From Ignelater luminosus (Eukaryota; Arthropoda; Insecta; Coleoptera; Elateridae): 64,000 nt of DNA. The translations under genes were made by a program, and so were the position numbers. The stretch covers positions 40,921 through 104,920 of the forward strand of contig VTPC01004360.1 in the NCBI GenBank assembly GCA_011009095.1, in the 5' to 3' direction. The notes below the pieces were generated by a model, which had not been told where the DNA came from, searched no databases, and worked only from the letters and a program-made list of their open reading frames with translations. Shown piece by piece: positions 34,001 to 45,500 of the stretch. The stretch's first letter is position 1; each line of letters opens with the position of its first letter.

Positions 34001-35694
34001 AATTACTTTGATCAATTAGGCTGCGTATCCAATTCCTTTCATCTAGTAGCTTTTTCTCTTTTCTTTTTTCTGTTGAACCTAAGGTAGTTTGTACTGTTCT
34101 TTCTTCTTCTACTAATGTACTTCAGTATACTTACAGGAAGCTGCATCAACCCAGGACACCAAATTCAAGGAATTGTCATGTGCATTGGTTAAGTGGCAGC
34201 AAGCGCATGTCAAGAATAATGAAACTGCATTTAGAAGTGTTTAAAGAACCGCACTTCTTAATGGAGTTTTTATGTTGTTTTTGAAATGTACCATATATAC
34301 AGAGTAGCCCAGATTCCAGGTAAGGTGGATTCACACTATACGACAGGCAACTGAATGCCACCAGACCAGCAAAATATAGTCTAGGGTAATTCTAATTAAA
34401 AGTATTACCATCACTAATGCAGACCATAACCAACAGATATTGGCCACCATTGTTGCTGTCTGTTTGCTCCAGATACAATTGGATAGTGTGATAGCGAACA
34501 GTCGCTGTCTAGCAGTTGTTTGTTATGTATACAGTGTGTCCAAAGTGGACACGACCAACATAGGGATCTCGAAAACTATAAAAGATACAGGGTCTGTTGT
34601 TAAATTTGGACAAACTTGCATATTTTGTTGTTCAATAATACTCTAAAAAGAAATCCGATCTAACATCATTAGTTTTTAAAATAACCTTTAGAAACAAAAT
34701 TCGCCAAAAAATCTAAAACTGTAAGTTTTTTGAGATTATTTTGAAAACAATAAAATGTGTGCATTTGCCCCAATTTAACTGATCCTGTATCTTTTAGTTT
34801 CTGAGATCCTGCTGATCATGTTCACATCAAACACATATAGCAACTGTGCTTTTGAATATTAGTTTGTGTATTTTCTATTAAAATGAATAATGAAAGATTA
34901 ATTTCACTAGTACAAAATGATATAACATAGTTCATAAGTAATATAGGATGTTTTGAGAAAAGGGATATATTTGGAGAATGATTTTAGGTCAAAATAAGAG
35001 AAATAAACCTGTATGTCAAGTTCAATTCTCAACTGTTACAGAGGTAATCAGTTCTTAAATTGTCAAAGTAATTTTCAAACATGTTCTCTGCCAATCAAAA
35101 TTCTTTAAACCAAGTATATTGACTGTAGAGTAATGATTGCTGCCAGCAAAACACATAGTGAGAATACCAAGGGATAGTTGATGGTTGCTTACCTGCTATA
35201 TAGTGTGAATCTACTTTAAACATGTATTCAATTTTTGTTTCTAGCTCTTCTAGTGTTCGAGATATCCTGCATTTACCTTGAGTTTGGGCCACCCTGTAAA
35301 TCCTGCCATTTCACCAATATACAACACGAATATAAACTAATGCATAAAATTCATATTTTCTTTATGATTAAGTGTATTAGAAAATCCTGAAACATGTCAA
35401 TTTTCTGTTATAAAAATACAAATTTTAATGTTACATTCATCTTCTAGTATTTATGTGTTTCAAATTGATGACATTTAAAAACTTCAAGATTTAATTTTCT
35501 TTTTTAAATGGTTCATTGTAGTGTTTGATTTTATATTATTTAACAAGTTTGAAGAAATGAAACAATTTTTGTTGTTGCAGATCAAATACAGTGGTAGAGA
35601 CACTTTACCAACACCAGCAGTAGGAGTAGGGAAATGGCATCAAGAGCAGGCCAACGATGTTGTAACTAAGCCATTTTTGATGAAAGTATTGTAA
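24489..35694 (+). CDS. DHTKD1: 2-oxoadipate dehydrogenase E1 subunit (DHTKD1), mitochondrial, 929 aa, 18 exons
   Basis: The exons are 24489-24633, 24705-24828, 24888-25059, 27103-27322, 27380-27541, 27600-27787, 27848-28069, 28124-28281, 30287-30422, 30483-30614, 31188-31308, 31358-31497, 31834-31990, 32048-32250, 32304-32424, 33395-33583, 33641-33726 and 35581-35694. All are GT-AG and every phase agrees. The total is 929 aa; the human protein is about 919. The N terminus is a basic mitochondrial presequence leading to YHSDQVFGF. The thiamine-diphosphate E1 core has GMPHRGRL (229-236), [10 protein letters not shown] (294 on), VHGDA (338 on), VNNQIGF and [12 protein letters not shown]. The transketolase-like pyrimidine domain has [12 protein letters not shown] (578 on), [10 protein letters not shown] (600 on), [21 protein letters not shown] and [15 protein letters not shown]. 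The C-terminal part has [22 protein letters not shown] and the sequence between blocks match DHTKD1 rather than OGDH. The enzyme decarboxylates 2-oxoadipate in lysine, tryptophan and hydroxylysine breakdown, with DLST and DLD as partners. Confidence 0.95.
25060..27102. other. DHTKD1 intron 3
   Basis: About 2 kb, mostly AT-rich with no gene. A GC-richer block at about 26390-26640 (GCGTGAGGTGTTGTCGTGG ... CGCTGCGCTGCCTCGCCCTG ... ATCGAAACGTCGG) looks like a fragment of a retroelement. Its coding potential is not recognisable. Confidence 0.45.
27103..28281 (+). CDS. DHTKD1: DHTKD1 exons 4-8 (ThDP-binding E1 core)
   Basis: Exons 27103-27322, 27380-27541, 27600-27787, 27848-28069 and 28124-28281, separated by introns of 54-60 bp. 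They carry [78 protein letters not shown] and [13 protein letters not shown]. These are the conserved blocks of the thiamine-diphosphate-dependent 2-oxoacid dehydrogenase E1 family. The intron after ILNLQ uses the donor at 27788; a second in-frame-looking GTAAGT a little downstream (27799) would break the match to VHGDA. Confidence 0.93.
28282..30286. other. DHTKD1 intron 8, mostly a retroelement remnant
   Basis: Plain AT-rich flanks surround the GC-rich LINE fragment listed separately. Nothing else is seen. Confidence 0.6.
28550..29960 (+). mobile_element. decayed non-LTR retrotransposon (jockey/R1-type LINE) fragment, GC-rich
   Basis: The block is GC-rich in an AT-rich intron, with sharp edges. 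Reading three frames in turn recovers reverse-transcriptase landmarks. [16 protein letters not shown] is the region before motif [16 protein letters not shown] is motif A-like. [17 protein letters not shown] corresponds to the GVPQGS-LSPLLF block. FVYDTTLW stands at the F/YADD position, with the catalytic Asp pair damaged. Downstream there is a thumb-like and C-terminal part up to about 29650. Frameshifts (near 28640-28740 and later) and stops separate the pieces. The start (5' part including endonuclease) is missing, as expected of 5'-truncated LINEs. No target duplication was identified. Confidence 0.75.
30287..30614 (+). CDS. DHTKD1: DHTKD1 exons 9-10
   Basis: Exons 30287-30422 and 30483-30614. 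They follow the [10 protein letters not shown] junction made across intron 8 (AA plus A) and encode the linker between the two catalytic halves, including [11 protein letters not shown] and [14 protein letters not shown]. This is the least conserved part of the family. Correct phase on both sides supports it. Confidence 0.85.
30730..30914. repeat. short TIR element (MITE-like) in DHTKD1 intron 10
   Basis: The left CTGGGTGTTCCGTTTAAAA and the right TTTTTTACGGAACACCGTGC are imperfect inverted copies about 20 bp long, 185 bp apart. The ends resemble the CAGGGTG type seen elsewhere in the window. Confidence 0.45.
31188..32424 (+). CDS. DHTKD1: DHTKD1 exons 11-15 (transketolase-like domain)
   Basis: Exons 31188-31308, 31358-31497, 31834-31990, 32048-32250 and 32304-32424. 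They carry [97 protein letters not shown] and [12 protein letters not shown]. The frame of exon 12 stays open into the following intron (to 31725), but the match to [14 protein letters not shown] requires the splice at 31497. Confidence 0.93.
32498..32941. repeat. TIR element, about 444 bp, in DHTKD1 intron 15
   Basis: The left end AGGGTGTATTATTTCAGGT-GAGAATAT and onwards reappears as an inverted copy at the right end, over about 45 bp with few mismatches (continuing to CTCGATTCT on both sides). The interior has no coding capacity, so it is a non-autonomous DNA transposon (MITE). Confidence 0.75.
33395..33726 (+). CDS. DHTKD1: DHTKD1 exons 16-17
   Basis: Exons 33395-33583 and 33641-33726. 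They encode [20 protein letters not shown], then the [14 protein letters not shown] block and [15 protein letters not shown]. The phases match exon 15 (phase 1) and exon 18 (phase 0). Confidence 0.92.
34310..35296. repeat. TIR element, about 1 kb, in DHTKD1 intron 17
   Basis: The left CAGAGTAGCCCAGATTCCAGG and the right end, read as reverse complement CAGGGTGGCCCAAACTCAAGG, are imperfect inverted repeats. Both continue to a shared GATTCACACTATA. A second MITE (34530-34838) is nested inside. The right end has a relative at 7770-7838. Confidence 0.6.
34530..34838. repeat. nested MITE with about 85-bp inverted repeats
   Basis: The left arm includes GGGATCTCGAAAACTATAAA and AGATACAGGGTC. The right arm, reverse complemented, reads AGGATCTCAGAAACTAAAAG and ATACAGGATC. 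Homology extends outward to the ends and inward to AAATT-GG-CAAA. It is inserted within the larger TIR element at 34310-35296. Confidence 0.65.
35581..35694 (+). CDS. DHTKD1: DHTKD1 exon 18 (C terminus)
   Basis: The exon begins after TTGTTGCAG and encodes [20 protein letters not shown] and the end of the protein at LMKVL, with TAA at 35692-35694. The PTPAVG stretch is the last conserved block of the family. Confidence 0.92.
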   Translation: MKYSGRDTLPTPAVGVGKWHQEQANDVVTKPFLMKVL

Positions 35695-38600
35695 AGAAAA
35701 TTGTTTCATATTATCCATATATTTTTGTATAATAATGTACACAGTACAATACAGTGTGCTAATGCTACTAATGATGTCAGTTTGATCTACAAGCCTGACC
35801 AGGTTTATTAAACGTAAATAATAACTTATATTCTAACGCACTTATGTTTTAGAATTAGTATAATCGTAGAAAGACATATGTTACATATTACAATATGATA
35901 TACACGGGACTATAGACATATGTTCGGTTCATACAAGCACTTAAAAAGAATTGATTTAGGCTGTTATGGCTCACAGTTAAAAAATACCTTTCCTTAAAAA
36001 AATTTCTTTTTACACTTTTAGTGCAATCAATTACATTATATCATAATACATAATATTATAAAAAAAGGACAATTTAATAAATTTAATAATCACGAAACAA
36101 GATGATCACAAAACAATTTTATATTTATTTTAATTAGGCTCAGAATTCTAAAAATGAGAATTAATATTGTTACACTACTGTGTACTCATATTTTAACTAC
36201 GATTCTGTTCCTAGCATTTTGTACATAAAAATATAACGTTTTACTTATTTATCTTTGTTTTTAACAAAAGAAAGCAGTGGGCAAGATTGATCTAGAAAAC
36301 AAATGCATTTATACAATCGTTTATCAAAAGAGATTATAGTTAATAATAGTACTAAAAGTTAGGTACTTATTTAATAAAATTGAGTTAAATATGGCACCAG
36401 TACTTCATGATTTTAGTTTTTGGGTGCAGCCATGTGTGACTTATCAATCAACACAGTATTCTCGAAGTTTGGAAAAAAATTGAATTTATCTTCCCAAAAA
36501 TACCACTAACCTTAGAATTGGTTAAAAATTATCAATTAATCTTATTAATATTATTGGAGTTTTTTTTCTTCTTGAATATCTATACAATTTCAATTTTAAC
36601 CAGCACTTCTGAAAAATAAAATACTGACCACGATAATATTGCATTCCTACACATTCACAAATGTTTCCTCTTATATTAAGTGTCCGTATCACACAATTAT
36701 TTGTTTATGCCTTATATACAACACTACAAAGTTTTATTTTTATTATTTTTTTTAAAGCTCTATATTCTAATATAATAAATGACCGTAAAAACAAAAAAAG
36801 ATATTAAGAAACGACCATTCATTTAGTTAAAAACAATATACTTTTATTATACAACCAAATCCAAAGATTTTTTATGCCTGTTTGATATGAATGAATACAA
36901 TTTTATGGTCTTCTATGAAGTTTTCATGTACAGAAGGATTTCCTTTATTACTATTTAAACATAAATAATTAACAATTTGAATAGTCAACCCAACTTACAA
37001 ATTTATAAATTATGTTGATCCATGTTAATCCTCGATTAAATTTATAAAAATACAGTTATCAGAGATGGCTTACTTCAGGATGACAATAATCAAATGTCAT
37101 ATCAAGGCCATGTTCCAAACTGAAAATCTTTCTAATTTGACAAACTGTCATTGGTTAAGTAAACAATAGGTGTTTGTGAATACAGCTACTAAGATTAAAA
37201 CTTGTTTTTTTTTTAATTTGCAGATATTTTTAACCACTTTGGAAACATGTATGTTGGGTTACATTTAAAGATTTTAAAGGGTGCATTTTATGTAAATCAC
37301 CCTGTATTATATTTCCTTATAACAAATAAAGATTTAAATAACATCATGTTAAACAATTGAAGAATTTCATTTAAGAATTAGTAAGATTACTCTAAAGCCA
37401 TAATTTTAGCACAAATTTTCAATAAGCGAGTACTATAATCAATTGCAACAACATAATTGTAGATAACAAACAATAGAATAAAAACAATAAACAACAAAAA
37501 TTGTTAACAAGAAATGAAATAAAAGTCTTTTTATTATATCAACATGAATGTAGTCAGGTTTAGAATATTTTTTTAAATAAAACTTCCAATTCTATACATA
37601 ACCTGCAAGATAATTCATTAAAATTTCCATAAAATTCTAGCTTCCCGTCTTAAAATTATTAGCATAGAAAACAATCAATTTTATACCACATGTTAATATT
37701 TAATCTGTGGAAATAAAAAGATACACAAAAGAAATCACACTATACATGTTTTCATAATAGGAATGTTTACCTTGTTTATTACCTTGCTTTACGTTGATGA
37801 TAGGAATGTGTTACTGATATTAAGAGACTGTAGTTGAATATCATTGTTAGTAAGCTGCCTTTATGAAGTATTTCTAAACAACTATTTAAATGAATGAGTC
37901 GTATCTTTTTCTTTTACAAAATAATAAATAAAAAATTAAAAACTAGACTTAAATTTAAAAATCTTAAAAAATAGACAATTAAATAGGCTTTTAACATATA
38001 AAAAGGACAATAGATGACAATAATAATTAATAGTGATAATAAAAACAAGAACACTAAAATACCTAGCAATCTACTATACAATTTCTTATTCATTTATGTG
38101 TCTTACTTGGCTGGGTTTAGGACAAGGCTTATTATTTTACAAAAAAAATCTTTTTTTTAATGCTTTAGCTATTATTTATAAATAACAATGTTCTGCTTAA
38201 ACCTACCATTATAATTAACTATTAAGATGGTATGATTTTACAAGATATATCACTGACCATAAAGCTTTTGTGACGAAATACGACACATTGATCAGAACGC
38301 TGGAAATTATTATTAACTTAATTGCTAGTTTTATAGACTGTGGTGTTTTTCTCCTGTTAGTTATTTGGAATTGACTATTGTTTTTTTTATTTAATACTTA
38401 AATATACAATGTGTATAAATTGGAAGATTTTCATCATTCAAGGATGACGTGCCAATTAAATTGGAATTTTAACAAAATCGGCACTGTGGTGTTCATATTA
38501 ATTATATTAAACTCAACTTAGAAATTGATCAATTAATTTATATTTCATAGTATATGATATTCTTTTACTATCAAATATGCATTTACAGAGAGTCGCAAAC

Positions 38601-39437
38601 TTCTTTATAACAAATTAAATCTATTATTTCATTTATTGGAATTGATTTAAGACTAAAACAACATATTTGATGCTGCACAAATTAATATAAATCATTTGAT
38701 TCATGGCAATAGAAAAATGAATTGTTACTGCATCTTTCAGATGAGAACCTCTAAGCCATTTAATACACATTCCTCCACACTAAATAGATTATGTTTGAGA
38801 TTCTTTTATTTCAGAGCTAGTATGTGGAGCAAAAATTTCAAATATTAACATTCACTTATAAAAATCTTTAATTAAAAAAATCAACTTAATAATGATACAA
38901 GAATTACTCAACACATTATTTTTAAATTAACAACAAAAATTGAACTGAGAAAGGTACAATAGTAAAGCTTTAAGTAATATAAACAAAAAAATCTTACCTA
39001 AAAACTTACCATTCCCATTGCATCCAAACTAAACTCACACTATCTCAATTTAAATCACCCTTGTTTGTTAATTTTTCTCTTAGAAATATACACTAGAAAA
39101 AAAAACTAAATAAAAGAATTCTACTGTGACAACATGATGTGGAAGCCTGCGATGATTGTCTCTAACAACTACGAATAATTAATTAATTAATGTGCTGCTT
39201 TTTATCAGTCGTGAAACAATGATGTGAAAAAGTGAAGTTACATTATTACAAGCACTCTTACACTAGAATCAGTTTTCAATAATTTTAAAATAATAAATTA
39301 CTTTTAAAAAAACCACTTGTGCAAAGGAAAGACTTCGAAACTTTCCTCAAAAAATGCCATTATCACTTTTACAATTATGAGTTCTTTGATCAACCATAAA
39401 ACACGACAAACACTAGCTTTAATATTAAAACTTTATC
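35695..39437. other. convergent intergenic region (DHTKD1 3' side and FBXO11 3' side)
   Basis: No gene is seen. AATAAA occurs at 36076-36081 and 36373-36378, either of which could end the DHTKD1 transcript. The right part presumably holds the long AT-rich 3' UTR of FBXO11 on the - strand. A lone CACCCTGTAT repeat end lies at about 37300. Confidence 0.5.
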
Positions 39438-39567
39438 TTAATTAACCATGAGCGTATGAGATTCCATTGGTGCTGCCGAATCATACAAAGTGTCCGTATC
39501 CTGAGTGGGTTCACCTTGTAACTGGCACTGGTTTGTTAGCGTTCCTGCTCCACAATCACAGAAAAAC
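39438..39567 (-). CDS. FBXO11: FBXO11 last coding exon
   Basis: On the - strand the exon follows an acceptor (CTAG) and completes the split Arg codon of HDR. It encodes [20 protein letters not shown] and [17 protein letters not shown] before the TAA at 39438-39440. CDCGAG supplies the last zinc ligands of the UBR finger. Confidence 0.93.
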
Positions 39568-42500
39568 CTAGAGAAAAAGAAAAAGCATTAATCGTGTAAT
39601 TAATGAATCTTTTTCTTTCGTGAACTTAAATGTAACAGTTACTGACACTTGATTCTATTTCTTGTATATAATGGTTTAGTTAGTTATCCAGTAATGACCA
39701 GGGGTTAGTAATATTACAAAGTATTGACTTAATTACAGGATACCCATTCCATTTTACTTGAGAATAGCACATTTTATTTGACAGAATACCACCCATACTA
39801 AGTGCTCATGATCTTTAAACTGTCAAGCTGGTACTTTTTGTTACTATGCAACCTGCAGTTCTAATGTAATTGATAATTCCAGATGTCTTCCCTGCCCTTT
39901 TCCTAACATTTTCGTAAATTCCTGAATTTTTTTACTTTTTCAGGTTTTTTCTGTTTATCGGGTTGTTGAGCATCTTGTAGATCTAATTAAGTATTTTAAA
40001 ATAATTTTGAATTTCAAACCACTTATACTTTTTTACTGTTTTTGTAAACAATTTGTTTTTCAATTATTACAAACGCCGACTTCTATGGAATAGATAACTG
40101 TACTTATTATACAGGGCGTTTTTGAAATGGTTGCACAAAATAAAACTGATGCATTGTAGATCCTAGACAAGTGTTTTGTAGCATTCATAATTTAAAAAAA
40201 CTAGTTTTTGTTTAGAAGGATAGAAACCAACTTTTTGAGGACTGCTGTCCTTTTAAGTTATGTGACAGGGTTCAATGATTCATTCAATCAGAATAAAAAC
40301 AAACTTTAAAATGTCTATAACTTTTAAATGTAATTCAATCTTTTCCCAGAGGTATAGGGATTCATAAACAATAATTGCATTGCAACTACTGACCTACCAT
40401 AATTTTGTAATGTAGGTCAACAAATTTAAGAGAAAGAAATTGGTATTTTACTTCCTCAATAAAGGGGTGGTTTCAAAATTGTTTAAGTTTTTACCTAAGA
40501 AAAAGAAGTTTTGCCCTAAAATTGGGGTTGTTCTAATTTCTTAACTAAGGAGTAGTTCTGTAAAATAATATTTTTTTATGTACGTACTAAGGCTTCAGAA
40601 TCTGTGGTTTAAGTTTGAGCAATCATTTACATTTCAAAGACACCCTGTATAGAGCAGATTTTATTCATTGGCATGAAATATGCAACACACACTACACCTG
40701 TATTTTTTCAAGGATTAAATAAATTTGGGTCAAAGTGCAATAAGCGCATGCTGTGTTTCTGTTATGAAAGATAGTTGTCAATGTCACAACGCAGAAAATT
40801 GTTACAATTGATATTTCCATTTGTTAATTAAACATATTTTTCAATATTGCAAAAAAAGATATGACCCTTGTTGTATTGGGAGCATGTGAAGAAGAACAAC
40901 CATTCATAATTTAAAAAGCTTCAGAATTATGGTCAGATTTCCAAAATTGTTTGAATATTAATGCCAAGATTTGTATTTATTATAATCATATTATCAATGC
41001 TATTTAATCATAATTTAAAAACAGTAGCCGCTCGGTAAAGTGAATATTCTTTAACATGAATAATCCAATTAACTGAACACTAAATTTAACATTACAGGTT
41101 CTATAGATTCTAAAATTATTTTATGTAATTGCAAAATCAATGTAATTCGAAAACATGAACAATCCAATTCTGTGAACTTGTCTTGTTTTTATTAGTTCAT
41201 ATAATCAAACGGCTACTGTATTTTAATTACTCTCTTGTATTTTCTATTCCAATGTATTGATAGATAGATTTCTTTTCAAATATGCATAGTCAGCTATGAA
41301 AAACAAGCTTGTGCAGTGTGTGTTGCCTATATTACAATACACGGGCATAAATTAATAAGATCTTCACTTTACAATCATACAACTTACATTATCATTACTT
41401 AAATTATTAAAGTTTCTAGTTTCCTGTTTTGTACATTTGTATGATCAGAGCGATATACCCTCAGTCGCCAAATATGAAAGAAAACAAAAATAATTCTATC
41501 AATGTCAATTATGTAAACACAATATTATAGCTACACAATCTAATCTAAATCTAAGTTATTTATTTTATTTGTTATTTTGTTTCTGGTAAAGATTGTATTT
41601 CTTAGTAGGAACTAAATAAACATTATTATTATTATTATTATTACAAAAATTAAATAAATTTTACAAATAGGGTTTTATTATTAGAAAAAAATTAAAAATT
41701 TTAAATAACACTTATGAAAACAAAATAATTTTAAAAAAATCCTATTTAGTTGTCAAAATTCATCATAGTTAATAAAGCTCAGCACAGGATGTTGCTGCTA
41801 TTTAGAGCATAACCTAATCATCCACTTCAAAGGTTTGTTTTAGATTTTCTTACTTATAGAAGGAAGCATCTTTTTTCTTTTTGTTTATCCTTTTGCACAA
41901 AATTAGATTGAAGCACTACAATTCTTAAGTAAAGATAGAAACACATGTACAGTCAACGCATAAAGTAATGTTGCAAAATTCTTTATATTTTAGTATTTAA
42001 TGTTTAATTTAATGACAAAATTTACATTATATGAGTATTAATCTATTAAGTAAGACCAATTACTTCAGTTAGTATTCATACAGGGTGTCCCAAGTTATAT
42101 GTCCACCTCCATAGTAAGCCTTATTTTGAAAGAAAAATAAAATTTTGAAAATGAATATACAGGATGTCACTTAAGCATTGAAACAAGCTTGGGGAGGCGA
42201 TTTCTCAGGTCATTATAAGAAAAGAAGTTCCTAATAACATCGGTTCTAAACTCAACCATTTCCAAGATACAGTGTTAAAGTTTTATTTAGAATTTCGTCT
42301 TAAGATTTTTTTACATGCTTACTACCCTAAGGTGTCTACTATTTTATGTAACCTTGTGTTTGATATCCTTATCAAGCGAGAAAATAGAAGGGGGGAAGTG
42401 GGGCTAGCTCATTTACCCTAAAGAAAATTGTTACACCACTGTAAGATTAGAAAATTTCTCAATTTTTGGAGTCAACAATTGATTAGGCAAAAAGTCGCTC

Positions 42501-45500
42501 TTGCATCTTTCCCATAGAATGCATCATTTTCTAGTAAGATTGGGTTTTCCAAAACTTCTAAAATTCAACGGCCTATGGTAAGGCATACGCTACTTCAAAA
42601 ACAGGATACAATTATTCACATTGTATTCCTTATAGAAGTCATTAGAAAACTAAATATAAAAATATTTTTTTTGCAAATGTCTACAGCCTGTTCATCTTTA
42701 CCTGTCACAGCACAGGTAATCTGTCTATTGTTAAACTTCTGGTTTTTAAGAAAGTAACACTACAAGCATGACTTCTGTCAATCAACCAGGCTTATAAAGA
42801 TCAAATTCAGGTAATAAGCCCTAATATTAAATTTAATTATTAGATTTAATTAAACTGTTTATCAAATTATGAAATTTGATATCATATGCAGAATTTTTTC
42901 CTGAATCAGTTGATTAAAGGAAAAATACCACATTATTATGCAAAAATTGAAAGTGATTTGTGCAACTGTCACATATATTACTATATGTAGAATATTGTAT
43001 CTTATACATATAACTTGAGACATGCTGTATATTAAAAAAGAGAAAGGTATCAAATACCAAAATATAAATCACTGACTGTACAATTCATATATTTTCTAAA
43101 CAAAAATTTAAACATGTTAATATATAACAAAGCTTTTAAGATCCATGTTAAGATAGATTGAAACTTCAATGACGCTCCCTGCATACAAAAATAGTTGTTT
43201 GTTTATTTCCACTTAACAATGTTAAATATACACAATTCATAAACATACCACCTTGGTTTCACCTTTTTATGTAGGTAGATCCATCTGCCTTGTATTTATT
43301 AGTTTGGCAATATACCAATATGGCAAGGTTTATTATCAATATATTGCTGGTCATCATGACAATTACATTGACCAAGTAAAATATTGCCCCAAGAGAGAAA
43401 ACATTTTAAGTAAAAATTAGCAAAATATGCGATAATGAACAGTAGCTAGAGATGTGTTTAAATAGAATAAACTATAAATTATTATTTATTATTGCATTTG
43501 TTTTCTAAAAGTGTTTTTTTTTCTGAAGATGTTATTACAGAGATTTTAGATTTTTGATTAATTCATTTAAAGTTACATGATATAGGGTCCATTGCTCCAA
43601 TGATTTGATTGTCATCAAAAGTGATTGCTGATCAAAAGCTCATAAGTGAAGCAGGGTTTTTAGATCAGCATTCAATTTTGATGGCAACAAATCATTGGTA
43701 CAATTGGACCTTAGTCTATATTATATGTATTAAATACCAAGGTAGGTATGATTTAAATCACGTTTTTAAATCATTTCATTTGTAAAAAAATTGATTTAAG
43801 TCAAAAATTACTCTGTGGTCTATTTCTTTGATCTTACTATGACAGGAAGCAAGCAAGCAATTTTAAACATTTTTTAATTCATGTAAAGTTGACAGTTTGT
43901 TAATACACCCCCCCCCCATGTTATGAAGCCCTCAATATAACTAAAACTCATTTTTACTTAACCTCTACCAAATTTGTAAGCTGTAACTGTTTTATAATTT
44001 GGAACAGATCATATCTAGAAATTCTAAGCTCAAGCAAATTTGTTCACACTTTTTGAAATAGGGAATTGATAATCTAAAGTTATAAATACACCACATTTAC
44101 ATGGGGTGTTAGGGATATGAATAGCCAAATTTTAAGATATTACACATTTTGGAGAGATAGGCAAACAATGCTTATGAAAAGATGTTCTACTGTGCGATAA
44201 AAAAAAAAGTCAAAGTAGGCCGTAGACCATGTAACAACCCTGCTAAGAGACTAGATAGTGGTTGACAGTTATGAATTGTTATGCTAAACCAGTATTCAAA
44301 TTCAATTTGACATTTCAAAATGACAATCATAAATTAAAATTTCAATAAACAATAGTGCTCATAGTACAAGTCATAATCCGCTTCAACTTGGTTTTCTTTT
44401 CAATCGCATGGTATTATTGAGATATGAATCATTAATTCTAAAAATATAATAAAACATTCTTAAAGCAGTTTTTTATTACTAATAACCTCAGATTGTTAAA
44501 GTTAATGACCAATGTTTCCATGGAACCATCATCAGGTTCATTTTTCCTTATGTTCGCCATATTTGATATTGGTATCATTTGATAGGATTTAAAATAAAAT
44601 AAAATGTCACGATTTTTTCGTAGCAGTCAGTTGTCAAGGCTAACCAAAACTTTTCTAAAGAAAACAGTAAAATCAACTTCGTAACAATTTGGTGGTTGTT
44701 GACCTGTGATTCAATGATCACCGAGTCTTATTTCAGTCATTACTTAAAAAATAAATAAATCACATTACTTTTTAATCATTTATTATGAAATTGCTACCAG
44801 TAGGGCAAGAAATTATTATTTAAACAATGATAAATTTAAATCAAAGTACAGTTTGAGGTTAGGTCACTTAAATATAATCTCTTTTTCAGTCAACCACATG
44901 ACTACGACAAGGGACTACTAGCAAAAAAGAAAACGCAGCTATAGTAAATAAAAATTGAGTAATTGTTATGTATTTTCTTTTTTTTTTAATACAATACTTT
45001 ATTAGAAACTTACATTAAATTTTTTTTTGACAACTAATACAGAATACTTTTTTTTCTGTAGTTACAATGCAAGAATACAAATCAAATACTGATTTAGTCA
45101 AAGTGATCTAATATTTGTGAGATTTTGCATATAGTCATAATTTCATATCCTGAACAACTTTCCTTAATAACATTTTGCCATATTATTGACCAAAATGGCA
45201 CTTTGCTTCAACATAAAATGGTTATTTTTCAATTGTCATGGCCGTCTTGAATTTTAAAAACTAAAAATGTGCTTGAAATTCTTTTCAGACCAAACAGGGT
45301 GGTATCCCAAAACATCACGACATTCAAAAATTTCTGATCGATTATACCTATAGTGAAGTCAATCCAGGGACGCACTGTATTTTATATTTTTTAAATTTGG
45401 AAACTTTATTTCTTAAATATTTTCTGAATAAACAGTTTAAAAAGAGTAATATCAACAATTTACAGAGAAGTGTAAATTTAGGTATAAACGTTAATCTTTG

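Noticed and set aside
41618..41645. TATTATTATT run as a possible CRISPR-like or functional repeat
   Set aside because: A simple microsatellite; no spacer structure.
42862..43053. 63-codon hydrophobic frame on the - strand
   Set aside because: AT-rich chance frame in a FBXO11 intron with no supporting signal.
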